A stretch of DNA of 64,000 nt from Acanthacorydalis orientalis (GCA_034766995.1 CM068314.1:25889108-25953107); one strand, 5' to 3'. Shown: positions 1 to 12,878, counted from the first letter of the stretch. The notes: generated by a model from the letters alone, not told the origin. Made by a program: numbers and translations.

Positions 1-870
1 TAGTTTACCAATGGACCAAAAAATATCACTGCACACAGAATTTAATTTTTTTTCGATGCATTTGAACGTAGAATCTTGAAAATTTTTTTTACGCTTTCTT
101 CCAATGATGAACTTCTGGAAAAAAATATTATTCAACCCAATTCTCAAGTTCACAATTTTTATAGGTTTTCAAATAAGAAAAACTGCGATTTTTCTGATTT
201 TTGGATGACCGTAATTTATTTTTAATGGAAGAAAGTTATAAATTTAGTCTCATTAGAAAAAAATTAGTGACCTTTGAGTATATCATCCAAAAGATAGCGC
301 TGTGAGACCATGGTTTATTTGGAAAACATCAATGGACTCCTAGATCCATGCCCGGTTTCGTAGGGTTAAAAATATGTAAAGATAATATTAAATTATTGTA
401 TATCTGCTGTAATTCTCATTTTTATATTTGATTTGTTTTCAGTACGATTTTAAATTGATCACTAAATATTCGTATTTGTGTAAAGTACTTATAACATTTC
501 TTTACAAACTCTGAAAGTATGAATATGACAAAAAGATGTATGTAATAGAATTTGTTTGTTAAATTACATTATTTTACTGTTAACTTTTTTCTATTTTTCC
601 TTCATTTTGTTATTTTCGATTACATATCATTTCTAGAATTTCGTTTAAATGATTATAGTACAATAAAACTTAACGAATATATTTTATATAGTACAAGATA
701 TTTTCGTGTGTGTATGTGCTTTTTCGTAATTTCAAATTTCAGTGCTTAAAATGTGTAATTCGTTCAAATGTGTTTTTATAATCTTTCTTAAATGTCAGAT
801 TTTATATATTTCACATCGCCGTATAACCAATGTTTTTTTTTTTATTTATATGTTAAATATTTATCTATTA
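1..870. other. AT-rich non-coding start of window
   Basis: I see no gene here. The first 370 bases are slightly less AT-rich than what follows and end with a CCGGTTTCGTAGGG sequence directly against TTAA at 366-369. That arrangement is reminiscent of a piggyBac-type terminus, but the other end would lie outside the window. A 65-codon open frame from 552 is mostly Phe, Tyr and Ile and has the composition of the surrounding DNA, so I do not call it. Confidence 0.4.
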
Positions 871-874
871 TTGC

Positions 875-877
<3 letters not shown>

Positions 878-930
<53 letters not shown>

Positions 931-960
931 ATGTGTGTGTGTGTGTGAGAGAGTGTGTAT
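878..960. repeat. (TA)n-(TG)n-(GA)n compound microsatellite
   Basis: About 22 TA units run into a TATG patch, then TG repeats and a short GAGAGA stretch. The open frames that cross it are translated repeat. Confidence 0.95.
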
Positions 961-2158
961 GTTTATGCATATTTAACCATTTATGTTTTTTTTGTGTGCA
1001 CAGTATTGAGATGTTAGAATCAGTGTATTTGTTCAATACATTATATGAACAAAAACAAACTACTTTACATTTTTCAAATATTTCATTAGAAACGAAAACG
1101 TGCACTTAAATTAAATACGATAATCAACAATGATGTCATTGCGCAAATATTTGTTATTCTTTCCCTATAAAACGTCGTCATTTTACCTTGAAACAATGCG
1201 CAAAACGTAAATAGAACGGCTTTTGTCGATCGTTCACAACCAGATGACTGCATTTTTGTGCATCGATGCGTTTTTTATGGTTGTTAGACGTTATTTAATA
1301 CCACTCTGAGTCATCATTATATTCTCTATTACCTGTATTGACGTTTAAATTACTTTTTCTCATTGTTTTAAATAGACTTTAAACGTTTAGTATTTATAGA
1401 TTTTATGATATAGAGTTGATAGTTAAATGATTTTTTTACCTTTATTAATTATCAATAAATGTTTAATTACTTTTTTACATTCGAAAAGATATCTAAAATA
1501 CGTCTTAAAAACTTGTCAGTCTTTTATATAATATGTAAACCAGTTTAAATTTCACATATTATACGTACTAGTTTAATTACGTATTATCTATTGCAAATTG
1601 TTTTGATATGGGTGCTTGTTTTTCTGTTAATTTATTCTACAATCAAAAAAGATGATATAAAATATATGTTGTACAACATCGCTATTATTTTGTTTACACT
1701 TGTCGCGTTCAAAACTTGAATTTCTTAAACTGCCAAGCTATTTATTTGATATTAAATAATATGTTGTTGGAAATTATTTTTTTTTGTAAGTAACTGAATT
1801 GTGATAAACATATCAAATATGAAAAAAGGTGTATTTTATTTTACAATGCAAGGAAAAAGTATATTTTATAGTAATATAAAATTTCAATTTGACTGAAACA
1901 GAGTTTGTGTAAAGTTTCCAGAATTTGTGCAAATTTTTAAATAATCATTAATAAATATTTATTATTTATGCATGTAGTAAGAAATACTGTTTTACGAGTA
2001 TGTTGTAGGATTGACAAATCAACGAAATGTAATGAAAGATTTTCGGTAGGTGAAGTGTTAAATATTGTCATTCTAAAAGAATGGTAAATAAAAAAATAAT
2101 TTGTCTTATATTTGAAAGAAAAAGTTTTTGTTTATTAGTATTATCATATTATTATGCG

Positions 2159-2193
<35 letters not shown>

Positions 2194-2344
2194 TGTGTGT
2201 GTGAAAACTAAATTCATTATTTTGTATTTATATTTAATATAAAATGTGTTAATTACTTACGCTAATAATTAATTATTTAAATATGCGGAAAATTAAAGTC
2301 TTTCTTGTCAAGAAGGTTTTTAATGGTCATGAATCACTTTTGTA
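961..2344. other. AT-rich non-coding DNA
   Basis: No gene or mobile element is recognised. A slightly richer patch at 1130-1310 contains several CpG and TGCGCA words. A (TA)n-(TG)n tract lies at 2160-2204. Confidence 0.5.
2160..2204. repeat. (TA)15 followed by (GT)n
   Basis: Fifteen TA units are followed by GCGTGTGTGTGTG, the TA-to-TG transition seen at many tracts in this window. Confidence 0.93.
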
Positions 2345-2378
2345 ATTTTAAGCCTCTCACCTTTCAAAGTAAAATCAG

Positions 2379-2645
2379 ACACGGATGAGGGACTTTAATA
2401 ATTCTGTCACACCGGCTTATTTATCCGACGGAATGCATTTCGTATTACAGCAGTACGAAAACTCACAGATGCAAAATTCTTTAGAAGACAACGCAGCAGC
2501 CATCAACCGCAATGCATACCGAGATAATATAGAAAAGAAAGAGAATCGTCCGCATATATTTCTTGAAATTTATCCCATTCTCAATTCCGACAACCTCGGG
2601 AAAACTCCGTTCGGTTGGAAAATAATCCTGACGTTTTTCAAATAA
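2379..2645 (+). CDS. Possible small ORF or exon, unknown product
   Basis: An 86-codon frame starts with ATG at 2385 and sits in a 300-bp island of clearly less AT-rich DNA. Its composition is coding-like: mixed polar and acidic residues (an NSLEDNAAA segment), many codons ending in C, and no low-complexity repeat. I do not recognise the protein, and it has no signal peptide, membrane segment or known motif. An AG at 2377-2378 could be a splice acceptor, although its upstream pyrimidine tract is weak. No good donor is seen before the TAA. It may be an exon, a fragment of an old transposon protein, or chance. Conservation of the reading frame in a related species would decide. Confidence 0.2.
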   Translation, partial: TRMRDFNNSVTPAYLSDGMHFVLQQYENSQMQNSLEDNAAAINRNAYRDNIEKKENRPHIFLEIYPILNSDNLGKTPFGWKIILTFFK

Positions 2646-3708
2646 CACCCATCTTCTGAAAACTAATAACAGTCAACACTGTTAAATTGGAATTTCATTG
2701 ATTTACGTATTAAATGTGGCAACTGTCAGTGAACTTACAAAATGGAATTCATATTATAATAAAACTTTGTTTGGGATCCATGTTGTTTTTTTTTCATTTT
2801 CACATTTCAAAACTTTCGACTTTTTTTCGTTTAGATATATTTTTTATTCATCTGTCATTCTATTTGAATTAATGAGAATTCTTCACCATTGAGGGTGGAA
2901 AGCAAAACGGTGGCCATACTCATGCTCTCTTCGTACCATCTTCTCTCACTCTCTAATGTTACAAAGTTTTTGTAAAAGTTTCTGATATCTGTTACGCTGG
3001 AACATTTCACAATTGTTTTATGGGTCATAAGATACGAAAATAAATGGATTTTTCTGTGTAATCTCTGTTCGAGTTAGCACTTGGACAAGATTTTTACTTA
3101 ATGACACGAAATTATGTTTAAGTATTATTGGTTCCATAAAATAATTAACCGTGGATTTAAATTAAACCGCTTCGATTTTTAACGCTTTTTTTATTTTATT
3201 TGGAAACATTTTTTTCTCAGATATCTTAAAATATAAATTAATAGGTAATTATTTATTATGATATTTTTAGTAGATTGTTATATATGTTAATTTTCAAGTA
3301 TTTTAATGTTGTCGGATAAAAGTAAACGTTGTTGTTAGCTCAAATATAAATAAAAATGTATAAAACGCAATTTTATCTAGCATATTTTTTTATTAAGATT
3401 TTATTTACAAAATTTGTATGCATATAAAAAAAAATGCAAACTAAAATTTACAATGTAAAAATAAACAGGAATAAAACACTTTCACGTACTAGTCAGAAAT
3501 GGTAGGAAGAATGTAAAGAAATCTATTAAGTCTTTTTTAAAAGTTCTCATTATTCATGTCGCATATCAAACAAGTAATTCACTTAAATGTTTTAATGGGT
3601 TTACTTCTCCAGAATGTAAAAAACTGAATATTTTTATACGTTTCGTAAATATGGTAATATATTTAATTTTTTAAAAATGTGTGTGTGCTGGAAACTAATA
3701 AAAATAAG

Positions 3709-3713
<5 letters not shown>

Positions 3714-3759
<46 letters not shown>
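3714..3759. repeat. (TA)23 microsatellite
   Basis: Uninterrupted TA array ending in TAAATTATTATA. Confidence 0.95.
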
Positions 3760-3762
<3 letters not shown>

Positions 3763-4938
3763 TATTATATCATAATAATAACTGCAAATACATATTATGA
3801 GATAAAATTCGATAAGAGAGGTACTAAAAAGAAGTAATGTTTCATTTTTCTATATTTCTGTGTTTTATATGTTTTAAATTTTTATTTACTAATAAAGTAA
3901 AAATAGGAAATAATTAAAAAAAGTGACTACAAATAAAGAAAAATGATTAATACTGAATTAATATTTTATTTACTTGTATAGAAAATGTTAAAGTTGTTTA
4001 ATTATAATATAGAATTATACATTTATCATAATTTTTATTATCATTATTTTTAATAAAAATTGTTTTAGAATGTTTGTAAAATGCGTTGCATTTGAATATT
4101 TATTTGGTTTCTTCTTCAAAAATTAAATTAAAGTCTATTTTCATTTATCAATGTCTGTCCATTTTGTTTGTTTCATATTTTTTATCGTTACCCCTGATTT
4201 AGAGATTTCGATTACAGGTAATTATTCGAAAGAAAATTTTGGATTGAATATTCTTTAAAAAATCAATTATTCAAATGAATAATTTTTTGAAGTCATTCTA
4301 CGAATCTGATCTAAACTAATATGACAAGATCTGATTAGGGTTGACCAGAATTTATTAGGACTGACCAGGTCTGTTCAGACTTGATTTGAATTATTTACAC
4401 TCAAGTACACAAAAGTGTATATGGAAAAATTGTATTTTCAATAAAAATTTCTTTAAATACTTGCACGGCTTGTATGTACGTTGAGTTGCGTTTTTAAAGA
4501 ATTTTCAGGCTATTAGGTGTTGCTCAGGTGAATATATATATATATATTGGTTTAGTTGAGTATAATTCTTAACTGAACTGAATTGTACCGTTTCCTGCGT
4601 TGTGTTTACTTCTTATCTATTGTTTTTATTGTACAAAATTTGTTTTCAAATAACAGTGCTAGAAGTTCTATGCTTTTATAATATTTTTTTATAAGTTTTC
4701 TTCTTATACATTATTAACGTACCACATATATTATTATTAATTAATTTTATTAGCTGTATATACCCATCTTTTAAGTATGATTAGGTATATTCTTATATAT
4801 TCGTTTATTTTCTTAATTTCATTATCGTAGAGGAATTCATTTGAATCTTTTACGTACAACCATTTTCTTTTTTCACAGTAATAACTGATTTTTTTTAAAA
4901 AATATTGTCAAAAATCTATTTTAGCTTCTTATTTGTCA

Positions 4939-5080
<142 letters not shown>

Positions 5081-6288
5081 TGTTTTATTAAACGAGTTAA
5101 CATGGACTAACCAAACAGCAGAAGTAATTACATAAATAAAATAAAATTGATTTTTGTATCAAGCTATTTATCGTACGTACCTTACTACAAACTGAAAATA
5201 TATTTCATAAAATTGATTAAAAACATAATAACTGATATCTGATAGATTGACGTTCATTCTACAACAAACAACATTTTGACGATTTTATTATTATTAAATA
5301 ACAAAGCCACCTGTTGCTCTAATGTGATTAGTGTTTTTAATGTACAATTTTCAATGCTTGTGTACTGTATTTTCTGCATAAAAATATACATCTCAACTTT
5401 TATGTATTCGTAAGTGTATACACGTATGTCTGTGGATTGATAACTTAGTTTTGTATATGATTTTATGATAAAATAATTAAATATTATTTCGTAATTTGGC
5501 TTTATAGATAAATAAGGTGTTTTTTTTCTATAAACATAATTGTTTTATGAATACGAATTGAATTAATATTATCAAGAACGTGGTTGTTATATATTTATAT
5601 AATTGTAAATAATTAACTTTGTTAAGAATTATTAATTAAAAATCAGTAAGCAATTTGGATTTAGTTTATCATCTTCTCTTTTGATTACGTTACCATTACA
5701 GTTTTTTAAACGTATAGAAACTCAAGTCGTTATTCAGTAATAAAAAAAAAACAATGGATGTAAAGCTTTGATTAGAAAGTATTGATTAGAATGTTGTTTG
5801 AGAAAATTATAGTAATATCGAGTTACAATAACTAGAGAAAATATAGTTAAGATATATTATTTTCAAGAATAAAACTATTATGTATTTGCCATCGAACTTC
5901 AGTTACAGATAAGTTCATTTGAACGGGTAATTACACTTCGTAGTTAGTTTTCTAATATTGTATATAATATAGAAGTTGAGATTTGATTGCATTTTTATTT
6001 TTTATGTCTTTTTTCTTGGAAAACAACGTAGCTGTATTCAGTACATTACAGAGTGTATTTTAAAGTGAATAAAACCAGTTAGTAGTCAGCCATTACTGAA
6101 GAATACGTTGTTATAAAACATGTTATTTGAAGAAAAAAAGATTGCATTCAATATAAGAAAACGAAGCATGAAATGAAGCTCAATCTATAAACTAAACGAT
6201 TATTAATAATGGCTCGATTACATATTTGTATTGTCGATGTTAATAGAAAATAAAATTGCGAATAATGTACTCGATTATGATAAATGTA

Positions 6289-6847
6289 TTAGGTTGGTAG
6301 AAATGTAATTACGGTTTATGTCCTTCAAATTCATATACATTTTTCTTTTTTTTTTAATTTTCCTATCTGTTTTAAGTGGTTCTGAACTGTTTAATGAGAC
6401 GCGCCTAAGTTTTGTGCAAGCTCTCAGATTGTTGTGCGTTATTCTGATTTAACTAACGCCTTCAGTTGGTCGTTATGAACTGAAGAAGGACGCCCGTGAC
6501 CTTCTTCATTTTCAAGACTCTCATCCCTAGCATGACATTTTTGAAACCATCATTGCACCGTACGTTCCTTAACTGTACCCATACCAAAGTATCGTTTAGT
6601 TTACGAGTAGTTTCTGTTGCTTTATCATCCGTTTTGAACTCATACAAAAAAATTACTTATTTGTTTTTTTTCCATTTTTAATTCAATAGCTGAATTTGAA
6701 ACAAAATCAATAATAAAACCAAAGTCGATGTTACCAAAATATAGATCGAAAAATGCACTTTAAAATGATATTAACATGAACACGATGAAATGATACTTAT
6801 TAAAAAGTCAGAAAACAAAAACCGCAATTATTTTCTTACTAACCCAA
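6289..6847 (-). mobile_element. Mariner (cecropia/Hsmar1-like) deletion derivative
   Basis: A 559-bp element is bounded by TA duplications (6287-6288 and 6848-6849). Its inverted terminal repeats read TTAGGTTGGTAG on the left and TTGGGTTAGTAA on the right (reverse complement), each leading into a conserved ATTRCGGTTT block. By eye they match at 24 of 32 positions. The ends resemble the Hsmar1/cecropia group of mariner elements. Inside, on the minus strand, lies the N-terminal part of a mariner transposase and nothing of the catalytic domain, so the copy arose by internal deletion of an autonomous element of about 1.3 kb. Its ends match those of the 80-bp MITE at 37198-37277. Confidence 0.85.
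6360..6675 (-). pseudogene. Mariner transposase N-terminal fragment, broken
   Basis: Reading from an ATG at 6675 on the minus strand, the first residues are MEKKQIS. A frame change follows, then YEFKTDDKATETTRKLND, then a second frame change (one T apparently lost) leading into VQ-stop-WFQK, GHGRPSSVHNDQLKALV, and finally ELAQNLGASH and TVQNHLKQIG. This is the paired helix-turn-helix DNA-binding region of mariner transposases, about 105 residues of an expected 340 or so. At least two frameshifts and four in-frame stops are present, and the DD34D catalytic part is missing. It cannot make active transposase. In an intact relative this region binds the terminal repeats. Confidence 0.82.
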
Positions 6848-8715
6848 TATTATATTTATAATAAAAAAAAATAAAACAAGTTCTATTTCAAATTGTTTAT
6901 TGTTTATGATGACGGTTGGAAAATTTAACATTTATTTGTATTTAGAATAAAAATTTACATTATAGTAAAAATAATAACATGATAATACTATATTTAAAGA
7001 TTTTCAGACATTTTATCTCCAAAGAAATGTAATTAAATTAGATAATTTTTCATTGAAACATGAGTTCTGTCAATAAAATAATTATAATGTTTAAATCTCA
7101 CCCCATTAGAAATTGTCTGTAATGTACGTCAATATTACTAGTGTTTATTTTATCGTATTAGTTATATTTGATATCAAAAAATAATAATTATTTCATAAAT
7201 TATTTTTTTCTTCTTTTTATTTCTGCTTTTTTATACAATTAATAGATATCACATAAATATTGTAACCATTTTTAAATATTTATTTAAAATAAAACAGTTA
7301 TTACATTATATAATTTTAACATGTTAACAATTTGTTTGGTTTCTAAAATAAAAACAGAGATAAAGGTAATTGTTTCTACATTTATAAAAATAATTATGTT
7401 CACGTCAGTTCTTTATAATATGTACCTACATCTGTGTATATTTTCAATGGATATTTTTTTTGTTTATATTAAATACTATTCATTTTTGTTCAAAGTTAAT
7501 TAAGTAATTTATATTTTATATATAGTATTTTGTTCATGCTAAAGATGTGCAAAAAGAAAATTAATAAAATTTGTTTGCATGCAGCAACTTATAATGAATC
7601 TAGTACTTGCAAACAAATTTCATGTCTACATCACAAAAGAAATGCAACTGATTTTGTGGCAAACTAATTAATTGTATAAAACGAACATACATTTAATGTA
7701 GCATAAAATAAATATAAAGTTATTAATAATGATGAAATTATTTTCTTCATCAAAACGCAGCACATTGCAAAGCGAGTAAACAACCACATAATATTTTAAA
7801 ACCATGGAAATTATACAGACATTATTTCATTGCGTGTGTATAGTATCTTATTAAATAACGTTTATTCCTAATATTGTGTTATTTCAAGAGAACTCGACAA
7901 AAAAATCATATTTCTAAAGGAGTTGTTTGTTTCATAGATACGTAGTTTATTTGTTTTTAAGGTTTGATGAATATGGAAATACATGAGTTAGTTTACAAAA
8001 CATATTATTAACTTTGTACGTAATGTATTAAGTTATTATCTTAGATTTTTATTTCATATTAGTAAGTTTGTATAGTGCTGTTTTGTGTAGTATTGTTTTA
8101 AATATTTTTATTTTATTTTTTTTAAAAAAAAACAAAATAATTTACTATTGCATTCATATTGTACAGGGTTAATACAAATAATCTATCATTGTTTCAAGAA
8201 TCTTTTAAACATGAATGCTTCTCATATTCTCGCTACTCATTTTTTTATATCCAACTGCTTTCAGAATGATTTGATAAATCGGATACATTGACCTCTTAAA
8301 ATAATGGTTCGATGTCGTGTGACCTCGCCCATTTTTATAATCTACATTCTACTACAGTGTATGTATTTCTGCACCTTTCTTTAACTACGGTATCACGTAA
8401 AGTTGTACGTGCATCCCCCTTTTCGGTCATATAACAGAGTCATTCACCGTGCAATGGGCACAAGTGAAGCGTAGGGAATTTTGTATATGTATCGATATCT
8501 ACATGTACAAATTACGATTATGTAAATAACTGTTGTTCGTGTTAGGGTTCTGAGATTTTTTTCGCAGAGTACAAGTGTAACAGTTCAATTGGAAATTTTA
8601 ATAATAATATTTATTGACGAAAAGCACCGATTTGATAATAGCTATGTCTGCATATACAAGATTATATACACAAATAGGGAGTATAAGAGAAAATTATTTT
8701 TTTACATCTCATTTT
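6848..8715. other. AT-rich gene-free stretch
   Basis: No gene is recognised. It contains a 13-bp perfect inverted repeat at 7567-7620 and a less AT-rich patch with CpG at about 8230-8560 that I cannot identify. Confidence 0.5.
7567..7620. repeat. 13-bp perfect inverted repeat with 28-nt loop
   Basis: AAATTTGTTTGCA at 7567-7579 is exactly complementary to TGCAAACAAATTT at 7608-7620. It could form a hairpin in DNA or RNA. No terminal repeat or target duplication is evident. Confidence 0.8.
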
Positions 8716-8721
8716 CCGGAA

Positions 8722-8792
<71 letters not shown>

Positions 8793-8803
8793 GTGTATGT
8801 ATG
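8722..8803. repeat. (TA)n-(TG)n compound microsatellite
   Basis: About 14 TA units are followed by some 17 TG units and a TATG tail. Confidence 0.95.
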
Positions 8804-8959
8804 TAAACGTATTATAGAAACAATGATTCATTTTAAGTATTTTATTGCAATTATTGTTAAAAAAAATTAATAAAGTACATTAATTAAGTAATGTATTTAA
8901 AGTTGTTTTATCAGAATCAAGTATTATTTACATTTTTTAATTCTTAATATTTTTTTTAA

Positions 8960-9995
8960 CACTTTCACGGCGGGTTTTTCATATGCAGGGTTTTTGTTAT
9001 CTGCGGGCATTTTTCTCAGTCGCTCAGACGGCAGTAACCGATTTAAAGGCATTAATTGTATAGTAACTATTAAAATTATATTTTATAATGTAAATAATTA
9101 TATAATTTTCATTTTTACTAAAGTTGCCAATATCTCCATATCTGATGGAATCTGTCTCTGCTCATTGTATCATCGAAGATCGATATATGAAATAATGGAT
9201 CTGTGGACCAATAATCATCTTTCTCAGACTTTTTCACAAAACCCATTAGAAAGATAAGGTCAATACATTTTTTCATTTTTCTATAGCTAATGTCAGTCCA
9301 ACCTTTCCTTTTATTTGTTATGCTACTGTCACTGCTCTTGTTTTGATGATAATATCTATTTGACTCTGCAACAAGTGTATCACTGAAATCGTCTTCAATA
9401 ATGAATTTTAAACATGATTTTATATTGTTTAAATCTAGAGATGTCGTCTGTATTCCTGGTTACCCTCGAAAATTATACACGTTTGGAATAACATTACTTT
9501 CCAACCATTTACCGTTATCGTCAAAGTTATTATCATTGCTCTCGTCATCAGAATCACCCGGATATCGGATTGATCTAAAGGGTCTAATAATATCACTTCC
9601 ATTGTCTTTATCACTACTGATTGACATGTCATTACAGTCAATATTGAAATCTGACAAAGGGTCAGCGTATGTCTCCTCGGTATTTTTCCTGCGCCCCATT
9701 TTGATATTTGAAAATTTTTAAATATCACCGTAGAATATATGTTTCAAAAGCACATAAGGAAACTCACTACACAACACTATCTAAACTGGATGGATGATTC
9801 TTTTCAACAGAGAAGGATTATACTTACTACTAGCAATGGATTTAGTCATTTTTATCTCGTTTTGTACTTTAAATAAATATAAGGTATCATGTTCGGTTTA
9901 GATTGTCACGACAACGATATCTTAGACACGTCTAACGCACGCCTATAATCGCTGGTAGCCAAAGTCACGCATACGTGATGTCTCCCATGAAAGTG
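8960..9995 (-). mobile_element. piggyBac element, C-terminally deleted, TTAA duplications intact
   Basis: The 1036-bp element is flanked on both sides by TTAA (8956-8959 and 9996-9999), the diagnostic piggyBac target duplication. Its ends are inverted: CACTTTCACGGCGGG on the left and, as reverse complement, CACTTTCATGGGAGA on the right. The minus strand carries the start of a piggyBac-type transposase (9118-9699) preceded by about 300 bp of 5' leader inside the right end. Autonomous relatives are about 2.3 kb or longer, so more than half, including the DDE domain, has been lost. Both ends are well preserved, so it could in principle have been mobilised in trans. Confidence 0.88.
9118..9699 (-). 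pseudogene. piggyBac transposase N-terminal part (DDE_Tnp_1_7 family), one internal stop
   Basis: The frame starts MGRRKNTEE at 9699 and runs through an acidic, Ser/Asp-rich leader (residues 15-65, with DSDDESNDNN) typical of piggyBac/PGBD transposases. It then reaches WLESNVIPNVYNFRG, where a TAA (9460-9462) interrupts it. The same frame continues with PGIQTTSLDL, FIIEDDFSDTLVAESNRYY, RKGWTDISYRKMKKCIDL, DDYWSTDPLFHISIFDDTM and SRDRFHQIWRYWQL before a TAG at 9118-9120. This covers the N-terminal and early dimerisation/DNA-binding region. The three catalytic aspartates and the cysteine-rich C-terminus are absent. Only one stop in 193 codons suggests a fairly recent insertion. Confidence 0.85.
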
Positions 9996-10211
9996 TTAAT
10001 TAAGAATAAATATAATACTTTTGAAAGTAATCTGTTATGGAAGAAAGGTCATATGAAATATAAATCTTTTTTTAGAAATGTAGTTCCATTAAAATATTTA
10101 TATTTCCAAAATCGTAAAAGAATATTGTGTATAGCAATATATTTGTATTTCCAAACAAAAATCAATATTAGTTATGAAAATAAATCAGAGAAATATTTAT
10201 GTAAATTGTTT

Positions 10212-10214
<3 letters not shown>

Positions 10215-10245
<31 letters not shown>
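10215..10245. repeat. (TA)15 microsatellite
   Basis: Uninterrupted TA array just outside the piggyBac element. Confidence 0.93.
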
Positions 10246-10247
<2 letters not shown>

Positions 10248-10593
10248 GTTTTAATTTCCACACAGTTTACATAATTTTGTCGCTCAGATCTTGAGTTTCA
10301 GTTTACTTCTTTTCTTTCTTAAAATAATTGTACGGTTTTTTACAGATTTATATCTCAATGCTATTACTGTAAGTCTCATGACATAAAAGGCTTGTGAATG
10401 CTACTTTATCGACAAGTAAAGATTAAACTACTAGTATTTTTTATTGAATGACTCAGTCCAATATTTACTGTTTGATGTGAGTGCCTGCTAAGAATTGATT
10501 ATTAGGTATATGGTAGACTTTTTTATTTTTATATTCACTTGCTTGTAAAATCTTTGCTTTTTTCAACTGAAATAGCCGTGTTATAAAACATTC

Positions 10594-10597
<4 letters not shown>

Positions 10598-10638
<41 letters not shown>
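10598..10638. repeat. (TA)20 microsatellite
   Basis: Uninterrupted TA array. Confidence 0.95.
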
Positions 10639-10640
<2 letters not shown>

Positions 10641-11404
10641 AACAGTGTAAATTGTAAGGCTTACCGTATAAGAATTTTAGAAATAAAGGTAATTGATATT
10701 TCAACCATGAATATATTTTTGAAAGTGTTTTTAAAATGTTGTAACATACTTACTTGAAAGTGTGGATTTAAAATGTGAAAAAATGTTATATATGTATATA
10801 ACTGTAACAAATATAAAGTTAGTGAAAGAAGCAAGTTAAGAAAAAAAAGTTATTTTCATATTTGTAGAAGCAGTGTAACGAAAAATAATAATAAAGAAAT
10901 ATCGTTTGTATCTGTATTTATTGTATGCTTCATACGCTTTCGATGATAAATTCGATAAATTTTCTATCGTACATATTCAAGTGTCACCGTGTTAACTGAT
11001 TCACTAGTTGATTACATTTGAATGACATATTTCGGTATGATTACGTATATTGTAATGTTGTTTGCAATCAAGTAAAACGTTTCAAAGATGTTATATCCAT
11101 TCTGAATTAAATATGACATAAATAAGGATTGATGACATAAAGTTATGAAATATGAATAAAAAACAATGTACAAGTTAATGTATTGCATACTGTATATCAT
11201 TGTTCTTAGAACATGTCACATTGTTCGTGCAATGTACTTCACAGTAAAATTATACATTTTTCAATTTGGTAGCTGAATGGCGCAGGTGATACTTCTGTTT
11301 TATGTCGTGAGAGAACCATCAATAAAAGTAGTTAAGTTAGAATTTTCCTCGGAATATTGTGTTTATTTATAGTGTAGTAAATTTATTTTAAATCGTATTC
11401 TATG

Positions 11405-11407
<3 letters not shown>

Positions 11408-11450
<43 letters not shown>
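11408..11450. repeat. (TA)21 microsatellite
   Basis: Uninterrupted TA array ending in TTTGTGTGACA. Confidence 0.95.
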
Positions 11451-11454
<4 letters not shown>

Positions 11455-12540
11455 GTGACATATACGATTTTGATTACATTATTTTATTTTTATATTAAGG
11501 TTTATATTTAAATCATACAATTTCATATACACTATTAATCATCTGACAATTAAATTTTATTTCTATTTATTTTTGTTTATTATTTCCATTCAAACTACTA
11601 AAGTTGTAGGCGAATTTAATAATTACAAATAGGAATCTAAAATATATTATAAAATTTTATTAAATGGCAGAATTTCTTAGAAAACTGAGATAATAATTAC
11701 TTTAAAAAATAGACACTATAGATATATTTATATATTAAATGAGATTTTTCTTTATCTTAGTGCCATCAGAGTGCATAATCGGCAGTCAATAATCAATTAT
11801 TAAATCTTTTTGATTAGAAAATATTTTTATGCTGTGTGAGATGAAGTGAAATTATTTTATAAAAATCAGAGTATTTTTTATTTAAAATAAAACGTTGCTT
11901 AATACTTTATTAATGAAATGTTTTATATTAAAACATAATTTGTATTTATTTATTTAAATTATGTATTAATGATATTAAAACATGAAAGCTAATTTTGCAA
12001 CTTAATTATTTATATCGCGATTTATACGATTGAACTTATACTGGATATCAGATTGATTTTTTTACATTTTTTTAAGTAAAGTTCTTAAATAATTTATTAC
12101 GTATTTAAAATGAATAATTTCTTTTTTATTTTACAAACATTTAATTTTTCATTTGAAGATTTTTATATCAATGATATTTTTAATAATTTGACAAAAAACA
12201 CAAGACTAGCCATTATGTAAGAATATTTTTTATCGAAAATATTAAACTTAAATCTAAATTCAGTGTCAAAAACCACGTTATATTGTTTTTATTTTATTTT
12301 TTATTTAATAATATAGTAATGTCGAAACTAAAAGTGAAAAGGCAGAATAATAGCGTCGTGTAAATACAATTTAAATGGAATTGAATTTGAGAGAAGAAGT
12401 ACAATATTGTGTTACTTTGTTTTTATAAATAATGTGCTAAAGAAATTGAATAAACTCTACGAATATACGTGAAGTATCTGAAACCTATAGAGAAACATTC
12501 TTTATGTAGACACTCTATTCACGAAAAGTTTATTTTTATT

Positions 12541-12548
12541 ATGTATAC

Positions 12549-12602
<54 letters not shown>
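12541..12602. repeat. (TA)n with TACATA interruptions
   Basis: ATGTATACATATATATACAT leads into about 21 pure TA units. Confidence 0.95.
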
Positions 12603-12605
<3 letters not shown>

Positions 12606-12878
12606 TATGTATTTATATAGTAATTCATACAATTTAAAATTTTATACTAAAAAGTTGTAAAATAAAAGAAATATGTTATGTGTACACAATAATATAATTG
12701 TACACATTTGTGAGTGTAGTATTTTAATAAAGATGTTTAGATGATTAAAAATATCCATCGCTAATTACATTAGCTGTTGAAGCGCCCTAGAACCCCCTAT
12801 AGAAATTCCCGTCTATGTTTTTATTATGTGTTAGTTTGTTTAAGTATAATTGAAAATGTTTATTCTTCATAGTTGCTA

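Noticed and set aside
356..369. GTAGGG next to TTAA as a piggyBac right end
   Set aside because: The other end would be outside the window and no transposase motif is seen in 1-370.
4200..4230. GATTACAG|GTAATT as a ratchet site
   Set aside because: There is no pyrimidine tract before the AG.
9401..9721. 106-codon plus-strand frame
   Set aside because: It is antisense to the piggyBac transposase fragment on the minus strand.
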